This document shows, piece after piece, positions 25,074 through 37,000 of a stretch of 64,000 bases of DNA. The DNA is from Saccharina japonica (lineage: Eukaryota; Sar; Phaeophyceae; Laminariales; Laminariaceae). Under the pieces are notes generated by a model. It did not search any database and had not been told where the DNA came from. It saw nothing but the letters and a program-made list of their open reading frames with translations. The stretch lies in contig MEHQ01003633.1 in NCBI GenBank assembly GCA_008828725.1, positions 1 through 64,000 of the forward strand. Direction: 5' to 3'. Made by a program: the position numbers and the translations under genes. How positions within the stretch are numbered: position 1 is the first letter of the stretch; each line of letters opens with the position of its first letter.

Positions 25074-28000
25074 CCACCAGCAGCAGCAGCAGCAGCAACA
25101 TATCTGGGTTTTTGGAAGGCATGCAGCTGCAGCTGGTAGCAGCGTGGTGTTTCGCACGTAGAAGCGTGGGCGTACGAGTCACGGGTTCATGTGGTATTGT
25201 GAACGAAGCCAAGGAAGGGTGTCAATCTACTACAGTATACTGCACCGCGAGTCCAGATGTTGCGATGAATAAAAAGTGTTGTACTGGAGTAGTAGAAGGT
25301 ACATTGGCAGCAGCAAGCACTACCGATGCCGCAAGAGAAGAGAACATCAGCACAGAAGAATACGGAACATAAACAAAACAGTAGCGCTTGACAATGGCGT
25401 CCTGTCCTGATGGTGCGGTCTGGCACTGCTACCGACGTACTGCTGTGCTGGACGTGCGACGTGTAGGCTCAATAACATGATAACATCGCTCCACATGTCA
25501 CCACGGCGAACAAATATTTGGAGCTTTTTTGTGTGCCCAAAGGAAAAGTCCCATTCTCATCGGAAAGGCAATTCTCAATTAGGAAAATCGGGTGACGTAT
25601 GATATATCATACGTCACCCCTAACACGCCTTCACAAAAAGTTCGTCACGCAACCCGACCAAGATATACTGTTCAGGGTATAGGCCCTATTCGTCCTATAA
25701 TTCTACTGTAAAAGTAAAATACCAACCGGCACTTTCTCACTTAAGGAAACCAACACCGATCGAAGACATGCTAGCTCAAAACGTGCACCTCCTTTCATTG
25801 GTGATGAGTCAATTGTTGTATGTGGTTATGGCGGTGGGTCAAAGCAGGGCACTCATCGTTGGCAGCCGAACGGAAGTATTGGGTATTTCCCGCCTTATCG
25901 TGTGCCTCTCGTGTCCAAACTAATTTATAAGTACGTACAGTAAATGTTTACGCAAAGCATAATCGGCAAGTAGCGTATTTGACAGTAAAAACAAGTGAAT
26001 ATCCACCCTTTACTCTAATAGTGTTGTTATCTAGACTCGCGTACCTCTGATGAGCTCAACACCACACGCGCTTAAGTGCTGCAAGCACCACCACGCCAGT
26101 CACGGTAATATTGTGTATGCTCCGGGGCCCCGATTTGGGTAAAAGGGTGGTAATATTGTGTTTTTCCGTGTCTTGCTGTAGTGCCCCACTCGGAGCTCGA
26201 TTTGATTGCGGAGCACCGAAGCGGGTGTGCTATTCGTCAAGTCGTGAAAACACCTTGCTGTCGGTGCTCAACGGTAATGGCACAATTCGAAGCCCAGCTG
26301 CCATTGCCACTAGCATGCTCACGTCACACAACATGAACCTCTGACACTTCTCCTTACCGTGGTATGTACTTGTTCCTCCAATCAGCATTCACGAGGTGGT
26401 ATCGCACCTGGGGAACACCCACCTGGTACTGGAGGGGCCCATGGTCGCCATGCGCCGCCAGCTGCCCAAGGAGCACCCTATCCACGTCCTGCTCGAGCCG
26501 CACGTTGAGGGGACCGCCTTCATCAACTGGGGCGCCCAAGAGGCAAGCACTGACTAAACCTCGCGTTGACCGTTCGAAACATTTCTCCATGCCGCCGCAT
26601 GAGTCACAGGATGAGTCACCGGGCGTACGTCATATGAGTCGCCTAGGTCCAAAATGATAACCTAGCCCCCATGGCCCCCTGTCTGGGAAAGGTGTAGAGT
26701 CGATGCCCGCCTGCATCGTGGTTCTGGGTCGTGTTGCGTCTCTCGGCTGTGTGTACTGTAGGCGTACCGACTACCGTGCCGACTACCGTGGAGAACGTAT
26801 AGCTCGAATAGGGGTACGATCGTTTTTCAGTGTTCGTTTTCTCAGCAAAGGCAAGGCACGAAGGGTGCTAAAGTTGAACACTAGTGTTTCCTAAAGTAAC
26901 CTGACATGACCTCATGTTTGTACTACGATCAACTGGTACAAGAAAAATTATTGTAATATGTGGAAAGAACAAACTCATATTTCTCCGCATATGGTACGTA
27001 TCCGCATCTAAAACGACTATGCTCAGTTTAATTGTGCGAAGTGACTGCCCGCCAACATAGATATGAATCCCAACGTCCATATTTCAATATAGAACTGGGC
27101 TGGGGCCAGAAGGGTGGCTTTGACCTTAGCCCCAGCGTGTTATATACGAGAGGGGGGGCGTAGTCAAGGCCCGTTCGAATAATGACAATCAGATTTTGTG
27201 TTGCCTCGGCTGCCATCAGGCGTGCATGAGAGACGAGCTGTCTGTGTTGATATAGCAACAAAGTAGAGCACGTTCAACAGGCCGCGATTTGATTTTAACA
27301 GAGCCATGTACCTATCTCGGCAGCAGCGTGGATGAACACCATTGACGCCCCCGCACCCACCGCTAATATATTTCATAACGTTTAAACATGTTAACTTTGC
27401 TCCAGGTACGAACTGATCGACGTCGCGTGCAATGCTTTTTTTTTTTTTGCGTATCGCCGTCTCGCCGCATTTTTGTTTGTTTGTTTTTCTGGTTCAGCTG
27501 TTGCTGGTGAAGGAGGGCGGGGTAGACAGGCTTCAGGGCAACAAGGTCGAACAATCCTGGACCTTGGTGCTGGAGCAGGTGCATGAAACCTTCCTGGCAG
27601 CAAGGGTTTTACTGACACACAATTTGGAATGTGTGCAGCTTTAGTGTGCTGTACTGGAGTTTCATGGGCAGTCGACAGAGAGTCCCTGACATGCATCTGC
27701 ATTGCAAAATCTCAACAGTAGTGGAATTGCGTGCCCTCATCGCTCGCATTATGTCCTCGACAAGGTGATAGTGACAACGAAAGGTGTAGGTGGGTGACAG
27801 TAATTAATTAATAAAGACTTGAGTTCATGTGGATTTATTGTTTTTGTTTTTTGATAGACAACGCGAATGGCGATTGAAGACAAAAATATAAATGGGTATG
27901 GGCGGGTGACCTGGTGTTAAGGATAGAGGTATATACTGTAGTACCTGGTATTTTATTGCCAAAATGTTTCCTGAATGACGAGGTCTCCTTAACCCATTCA

Positions 28001-31000
28001 GAACTGGAAAAAACGTGTCCCACTCTGATTCCAAGTAGTTTGTCCCCAAATTTGTGGGACCATTTCTTAAGAGGTTATAACCCAAAATCCTCGGAATTTC
28101 GTTATTTTATGGCAATACTGTACGTACGTGTGCGTTTTGTGTGCCTAGGCTATATTGTGGGATTTGTTCATCGTGTTGCACTTTTATTTTCCGTAAAATG
28201 CAGTTTTGGGTGATGTGTAGAGCTCTTACAGTGACAACTCTCAGAAAAACATCGGTCCACCTCTACCTTATGGAGTTGGTGTCAACGAATACATGGTTTT
28301 TCTTTAGGAGGCGATTTCATGGTCTGGTCGGTTTGCAACGTGTGCCTTGCTTTGTGCCCGACCAGACCCTGGCACGCATCTCCAAGGATTTCTCGCCAGA
28401 GGTGGACTTCAAGGCTCGCCGGATGACGAAGGAGGACTTCCCGGGTCGGTACCCCTACCGCGACAGCGGGCTGATGTACTGGGAGGCTACGCACACCTGG
28501 GTCAAGGACTACCTCGACGTGAGCTTTGCTTAGATGGTCTGCAATTAGCTATTTGCAATACACATGATATATTTGCTCAAAGTGAGCCTTAGGGGGTTTG
28601 CAATTGGATATCTGCAATACACGTAATACGTTTGCTCGCCGTGAGCCTCACTTCTATGGTCTGCAATTAGCTATCTAGAATACACATGATAGCTTTGCCC
28701 AACGTGAGTCTTAGATGGTCTGCAATTAACTATCTGCATTACGCACAATACGTGTGCTCAACGTGAGCCTCACTTAGATGGTCTGCAATTAGCCATCTCC
28801 AATACGCATAATAAGTGCGCTCAACGTGAGCCTCACGTAGATTGTCTGCAATTAGCCATCTCAAATACACATGATAATGTTTCACACCGCAGACAGATGG
28901 CGATCTAGAGCATGTAGATCATTTAGAGGTACACATACCGCGACACCGAGCTGAAGTCCTGGCAGGCTACTCACACCTGGGTGAAGGACTGCCCTCACCT
29001 GAGCCTTAACTGGTCTGCTACAGGACTGGTTACACTAATGGTCCATCTATAGTGCCAGTATGCGCCAGGCAACAAAACCGGCACTATGGCGGCCACCGGC
29101 ACTACTCCGCACACTACGTGTATACCACACTGGTAAATCGCATATGTGCCAAGCGATGCCACAAGCACTATAGAGGGACCGCTAGCTCAATAGTATAGCC
29201 TTCCCCGTGGTGGGATGATTGACTCTTTTGCACACTCCACTTAATTTGAACTCCTTTCGGTGCTACTGGTATGTGAAGAACGGTGAAGCGGTAATGCTGC
29301 TCGTTGCGAGCGCCTTCGTCCGTGGCTATCCATGCCACCATGTCAGCATGTGTGTCCCCCGCGAAGAGCCGGGCTTGTTGGGTGGATAGGAACACAAACG
29401 CCTTGATGCGCTCAGCTGATCGTCTACGTGCTAGATGTTCAGTAACACACTACGTGCCGTATAACCCAGCGCTTGGTATGCCCCGCGGCCGAATCTAGAA
29501 GCGAAGTTACCTGACACTGCCTTTTTATTGAACGGTGTAGCCTGACACTCCTCCGGCTCTGCCCGGCAACGTGCAGCAGAGTCATATGGCTGCACCATCC
29601 ATAGCACGAAGTACTGTGGTCAGCCGTGTAAACCCTGTTCGGGCTTGCGAGGAGAAGGGACAATTGGCCACAAAAACTACAGACTAGGGAAAAGGCCACT
29701 TTGTGATTGGGGGGTGGTACAATGATGACACAAGTTGGTGTCCGAGTTTCCATGCACGGAGCCCGCGCAACACGGCCTTCTCAGTACTGCTATCATAGGC
29801 ACTCGCGCTGCTCGTAGACGGTTGATAATATAAACGCTATCGTTGGTTTGGTCATTTTATCTCCGTGCTGCAGCCAATTTCGTCAGAGCACTGTAGCCTG
29901 GTATACTTACATAGTTCTTCAGTTTGCCATCTGACAATGTGCAGCTGTTATTTCAATCATTACATTCACGTACAATTGCCAATCACCCCTCAATACACGA
30001 CAAACGTATACCAACAATATTGTAGGGTATGGAAAACTACCAGCTCGCATCGTGTTCGATGCATGATACACCAGGTATTGCACTGCAGGGCCTCCGTCGG
30101 AAGTCTGACAAAGGTCAAAGAGGAGCCCACTTCCCACAAGCGAGATATATATATACCGATGTGGGTCAGCCAGCGTAATGGCCCGCACGGTACATGCGCA
30201 GCCGTAGAGCGTGCATCCTGCGAGGTTTGTATTGGGAAAGGAAGCCCACTTCGACATATATACGTATATATAGCGGCATTGTTCCATGAACTGCAGCACC
30301 GTGATACGATAAGCACCACTGTGAACTGCAATGATTACACAATAACTTCAATACCAATATTATTCTTGCAAACCTGCCGTACGCCATGCCTGGTGCCTAG
30401 GTTTTTAATTCGCAGTTATCTCTATACACCCACAGTAATCGCACGCAACACGTTTTGCTGGGCAACTCATCTCCTCTCCATCAACGGGGAAACCCCACCC
30501 ACGATTATTAGCTTGTTTTGAGCTTGTTTTCCTTTGCGCGTTCTTTCCCCCACCGCTTGGTCTGCTGAACAGCTGTACTACAAGGACGATAAAGACATCG
30601 CGGGCGACTACGAGCTTCAGGTAGGTGTGGAGATATTCACGCTTTGGCCGGTGGTTGTCGGTTGATGCCTGGAAAAGACATGTTGCTATGTTGATTGATC
30701 GATCCCTGGAAGGTTTGTACTGTTGATAGTTAATTACAGGAGTGCCTGGATTAAGAAAACGTTGCTGTGTGTATATGACATGATTGTCTAGCTTTCTTGA
30801 TTTGTGCCATTATACGCTTAAGGTACCACGTGTTGGCTGAAACGATCTCGGGATGATGTAGTACTGTAGTACTAAAGCCTCCTCAACCCCAAAACTGTCG
30901 GAATTTCATTATTGTGTTGCACTATACCAGTATGTTTCGTTGTCTAGGTACAGTAATATATAGCTCATGGGATTGCTCATCGGGTATATAGCCATTTTAT

Positions 31001-34000
31001 GTCCCACGGAAATACGTTTTGGGGCGGGGTATTGAGCTCCTCAAGTGACCACACTCAGAAGGCAGAAACTAGACGTACATGGTGTATACACCCCTACCGT
31101 AGCATTTATGGCTTCGTTTACCACGTATTTCCCCCCCCCCATGTATGCAGCAGTCTGCCTGGTTGGTGAAACCCCAACGTGCTCCGTCCCGGCATTGTAG
31201 GGATGCGAGGGTCTATGGTCATACGACTACGGCCGTGCACGACATAAGTACACCCCATGTATGTAGCGCCATGCTCTAAACCAAGTTCACACATGTCGTC
31301 GTCCCTTCGGTTTTTATACGATGCCCATGTTGGCACGCTCGGAATGTGTGGCTAAACTCACTGCCCAGGGCTTCGTGGACGAGATGATCAGCCTCGGAAA
31401 AATGAAGTGGCTGGAAGAGCTGGCCAGCTGCGAGAACAAGAAAAGCCTCCTCGCCAAGGTACAGTGGGCAATAGCGGCAATATTTGAGAGTCCAGCTGAC
31501 GCGGTTTTCAGTAGAGATAGCGTGTTTTTGTCTGAAACATTTTCAGAATGACCAGGCTCCTCAAGCCGAAAACAGCCCGAATTTCATTCTCGTGTGGCAA
31601 TGTTTTTCATCGTATACTCAGGCCGTGGGGTAGTTCCTCGGGTAGCTTACTATTCTTCTACAAAATCTTTTTTTTACTTACTTTTAGTATGGACCTCCTT
31701 AAGTGAGGAGCCTCAGAAAATGTACTGTATGCAGGTGCACCTCTATCAGTATATACCTCCTTAAGTCAGGAGCCTCAGAAAAATGTACTGTATGCAGGTG
31801 CACCTCTATCGTTGCATGCGCCAGCTACGGTCGGGGGGGGACACCTCATTATTTTGATACCTTGAACAATGTAAAACACCAGATGGCATGCTATGCCGCC
31901 TTGAGAGGTTGTTGACACCGTGTAGGTTATGCTACAATGTTCGATGTCTCCACACAAGGATGATTTCAGACCCATATTGCGGAAGGGGGAGGGGTACCGG
32001 CCACCTTCGTTGAGTTTCCCGGCGGGGAGCTCTTCTTACTGCGAAGCCATGGCGCTTAGTCTATAGCCTATATATGGGCTCAACGGTTTTTTGTCAGGAT
32101 GTTTCCCTGGGCCATTGTCGGTGCGTCTGCTCGGTATAGCTTCGCGTGTTGTCAAATATTCGCACTCGAAATGTGATTCCTCGCAACCCTAAGGTAGGAG
32201 GAGTAGTGCGTGTATACCAGGTGCATCGAAGAAATGGCATACGAAGTACTTCGAAGTATATGTGTATATTCGAGTCCTCAAAAGCGGCAGAGGCCAGTTT
32301 CCGCGTTGCCCCTGGTATACATACGCACTTCACATGCATACGTATGACATAATCATATCAATATTCAGAGGTACTGGTGTGCGCTGAGCTGTGGTCCCTC
32401 GCCGAACGAAGTGCGACAGATACCAACATGAGCAAATTGTCCCTACGGGGTACGATCACTGCTCCCCCTGCCCCGTGTGCCGCTGCCGCCCTTTTGATGT
32501 GTGCGAGGATGCCCCTGGAAATAGGGCGGCTTGTCCAAACCTGAATAAGCATCACAAAAACTGCCTTTGTGTACCACTGAACCCTCGCCCCGCCCTCGCC
32601 GCTGCCGCTGCTGCTGCGGGTGCTGCTGCTTCTCTTGGTTTATGATTCACTCTTGTGCAGGTGCTGGCGAGTATGATCTACACGGCCAGTACTCTCCATG
32701 CCGCCGTCAACTTCCCCCAGAGGTCCATCATGTCGTTTGCCCCGAACACCCCGGGGTCGATTTACGCCGCTCCGCCCACCAACAAGGTCAGAAGAACTGT
32801 ACTGGGTATCGGATCGAGCGTTTCGAGATAGAGACATATCAAACTATCGATGCTTCGTTTCGGACGCATTCTGTTTTCTTATGTCCTGGCATCCCAGATT
32901 TGTTTTACGAGCTGATGTACATAATGGGTATATACACAGTGCCGAATGAAAGCTGCGATGCATCAACTATCGAAATAGTAAGAGTACCCAATGTACTGTT
33001 TTCTTATCAGTATCGTGCCGAACTCGATTATCGTTCGATATATAAGCCGATCAACAATGGCGTGTAACTGTTCCAGTAGAAGGCAGTTGCAATTACTACC
33101 TTCGCCTAAGGGGAGTTTAGGCACTTCGGACGGAAGCCCATCAGATACGACAACCTTTTTGTTTTACATGCTCTTGGGGGTTTCCTCCGCCCCAGAGCTC
33201 GAAGGCGAACCACCGAGGGGTAAGCACGGCGGCCACATGCTGAGCTCTTCGACAAATATTTGGGTCGAGCGCTGGCGAATATTATCGAGAAACGTGCGGA
33301 ACCACTGCTGTATCCACCGACCGTAAATAAGCCCCGACAGCTCACGGAGTCCCCTAGCCGTTCAACTTGACATGCTATTGATGGTGTCCAATACCTCAGG
33401 CATCGAAGGTAAGTCGTCGAGTGGGAAGCACGGCAGACACACGTGGAGCTCTTGGGCAATATTTCGGTCGAGCGCTTGCAATCTACTGCAGTATTGAGCG
33501 AAGTACGGAACTTTTGTACCCACCGATCGCGAATGGGCCCCGTGCCTGAAGCAACCTGCCCCCTTCATCCTTGGTGTACTGGAAGATGCACCATGGCTTC
33601 CCCTCGGGATCCGTCCCCTTGAAGTGCTTCCAAATGCCAAGTCTGATGGCCATCGATGATCCGCACGTCGCGCTGACCGACGTGGCTCTCGGCGAACCTA
33701 TGTGCACAGCCCTTAAACTCACGCGTGTTCAGCGTGCCCAAGTTGATTTCAGAGTTCCTCGTGAGGTTGCGTGTGCCTGGATCCGCGTGGAGGATACCCA
33801 TCGCGGCTTCCCTCTCCTGCCACACCACAAACATCCTCGACATATTTTCCTCGCCAGCATACCACTCCTTCGGTCCCTGACTGGGCTTTGCGCGCGGCGG
33901 TCCCTGGCTGGACTTTGCGCGTGGGACGACGCAAACGGCTGTCGAGTGCATCGCTTCGGTGAACGCCTGCTTTGTTACTGATGCATGCTACCGCAGGAGT

Positions 34001-37000
34001 GCACCGTTTTCTTCCAAGGCTCCAGGCTTGAACATACTATTAAGAGATATATACATCACCCAAAACGTATCCCTGACGAAAAATGAAAGTGCAACTCGAT
34101 GGATATTCCCATGGGGCCTACGTATCATGAAACCCTACTGCAATGATGAGTGGTATTTTCCATCATAGCGATAAGGCATGTCTTATTGGGTAGTTCGTCA
34201 GCTGAGGACCTTCGTCAGTGACAACCATTGTCCGGCCAAAGCAATGTACAGCATTACCCCTATCGTAGTGCGCGGCTGCCACCCCAACAGCATCCGTGCC
34301 AGGGGGTGGGGGTGCCAAGCTATCGATGAAGAGGCTCACCGAAGTTTGCGGGGTCGCCATCGGTTGTTGGGGGGCGACCGCCCGCCTTCCCATCGTCTCT
34401 CGCTTGCGGCGGTTAAAAGCAAATCGTCCAAGAGGCCGGATGTCCGCCGCGATCAAATTGTGATCTGATTTCGGTTTCGTTACAGAAGATCGAGGCATCA
34501 TGACCTTTGCTACGAATCGCCTTTTCTGTTGGACGCGTGAGGATATTGTCCAGACGATAGCGATATTTCCCCCGAAAGATTTGGATGTTGGTAGATGTGC
34601 ATGAGATTCCACGTTACGGTGCACTCAACCACCTGTTGAAGAGAGCTTCGGTTGGTTCTCCTGCGTATGCTGACAGCCGTCATCCGTTGTCATTTAGCGT
34701 ATCCCGCCCTCATGCAGGCAGCACCTAAAACAGTTATCGGCAAACCCTTCCCTGATTTTGCCAGTACGAGCGTTCGCGACTGATCACGACGAGTAGATGC
34801 TCTCCTTTCGGTGCTTCAGCAACAGTGCTGTGTTGTCTAGCGCGGACATAACGATGCAGTTGTCTCGGACTGATGTGTGACTACCAGTCGGAGCGTACGC
34901 AACCAACAAGGGAAGTTCCATTCGATTTCCCGTTGAAGTTGTAGCCGCACCTTCCTGTGTCGAGCACTGATGTACTATATGGCCAGTCTATACTTCTCCA
35001 CATACTGTACGTAGTATCGACTTCTTGATAGCTAGCCCTACTCGCTGTTGACCCTTGCCCCCCGCAACATATCCGCCATCTCCACTGCAATACCCGGCGT
35101 ACCCCGCTGCGGTCAACCAGTTCTGCCCATCCCGTATCGTCTCCTGAAACCCGACATTATCACACCCAGTTGGTCTGCAGACTGCCATGATCTCCGCATG
35201 GACTTTACCGTCAGACTACGGCGAACGTGCCCTTGATCACTACTTCCACTCGGGTTTTCAATTTTAGGGGCTCTCCGCACATCTCTAACAACTCATCGCG
35301 TGTGTCGACCTCCCCTTCTCTGTTTTTAAGCAGCTTCCAACCGTCAAATAGTATTCCATTGCCTGACTCGGTTTTTTCCTTGCTTTCAACGTCCCGCGTG
35401 TACCACTACCGACCCATCACATCTGGTTTCCTCCCTGTCCTTTTGTTTGCTTACTCGCGTGGGGTCTCGTAGCATCTCTACTCTCCACACTCCGAAGCCC
35501 CCGTGCAATCCCGGGGCTCCGTAGCATGGAGATGGAGATGCTAGGAGATCCCACGTTGAGCAAGAAAACAAAACGACGGGGTGGAGATCGATTTGGCGGG
35601 TCGGGAGTGCTGCACACAGCAGGACAGGGGCGTTTACCACCATGCTACTGATGTACCACGATATGTACGGCAGTGGTAGTCCCGTGGAAACGCCGTAAGA
35701 GATTTCCCATCATATCGCCATGCGATGAATTCATGACAGTGCCATGAACAGGTCATGGCAGTCGGTGCCATGACAACGGATGGCAATGCCATCAAGGCCC
35801 ATGGCACTACCATGCAAGACTGCGACAGTTGGCGAAAGTTCATGAACGCCCATGAGACGCCATGGCGGTGCCGTGCCCACCCCCATGACATTGTCATGGG
35901 AGGGAGCCCATGGTAGTTTCATGACGTGCCGTCGCCATGAAAGACCGTGGCACGCCATGGAGACGGCCATGGCGCGCCATGAAAAGGGCAAACAATATGA
36001 CCCCCCCCCCCCCTCTATACCGCCCCCAACGACAGCCTCTGATAAACAAGTCTGAGCTAATCTGTTCGGGTATCTGATTGGTATGCCCTTGGCAGGTGGT
36101 AGGATTGCGCTGGTAGTGGCTAGACTACCTGGCTGACGTTTGGGAAATGCAGAACAAGATTGATGTTGAAAGGTGCCGCTTGCGGGCAAGCAAATCTTAA
36201 CAAAGCACTGGACTTCTGAAGTGCGTGCTGACTGGTGCTCGTCTTCTGTGAAGAGAATAGTAGATCAAAGTAGATCAGAGGGAGGAGAGAAACAAGAGAG
36301 GAACAAGAGTGAGCACAGAGGGGTGCTCCACGTTGGTGTCTCGGCGTCTACATAACTGCTACGCTCCAGAATCTTTGAGCGTCTAGACTGTCAAGAATGG
36401 TCCTCGAGATCTCAAACAAAGAACAGTATTTGTGTTGGTATCTACACATTTATAATATATTCCGCATCTACGTAGAACTTCCCTTCCAGAGAAAACGTAA
36501 TATATACTTTCTGGCATGAACAGTCAGCGATTCCACCGCTGCTGTTACTCTACGTGACGTATCTTGTAGGCGTACAGGTACACTGCGGCTATGATACGCT
36601 ATGAATCTGTACTACTGTAGCTGCTGCTGAACATTGATCACGACAATAGGTTGCTGTTGTCTGTTTCCCAACACTACCCCTTCAGGCAGGCGGCTTATTA
36701 GGACTGCCCTCCCGTTGTGGGGACAGGACACTTGGAATTAGAGTACGATTTTGGTACATCTTGGGATTATAGTGCGGCGCTAAAAGGGATAAAGCCCGGT
36801 ACGCAACCCCATGGGCTAGGCACCCGAAGAGAAAATTCTAGGGTACGCATCGGGTGGAAAGATAGTGCTCAACTTCTCAGTTGACGCGCGCTGAGCCTTT
36901 TGAGGGAAAGTATCGGGCACAAGAATGCAACCCCTGCGTTAACAGGCAGGGCTCGCGAAACAAGCATACATCGTACCTCATTAATAAGGTGCATGTTACG

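Noticed and set aside
28141-28365. In-frame extension of LOX1 exon 12 to an upstream ATG
   Set aside because: The LOX2 exon starts at the equivalent of 28366 after an acceptor, and the upstream part is family A MITE sequence.
29172-29235. tRNA gene suggested by GCTAGCTCAATAGT (A-box-like)
   Set aside because: No B box or T arm follows at the right distance and no cloverleaf can be drawn.
29168-29395. 75-codon minus-strand ORF (QQARLFAGDTHADMVAWIAT)
   Set aside because: Protein-like but short; no recognised family, start or splice evidence. Could be a remnant, not enough to annotate.
29865-30521. 218-codon + strand ORF in the LOX1 intron before exon 13
   Set aside because: Cys, His and Tyr-rich sequence with no family pattern and no splice or start context. 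The true exon 13 lies just after it in a separate context. Probably chance.
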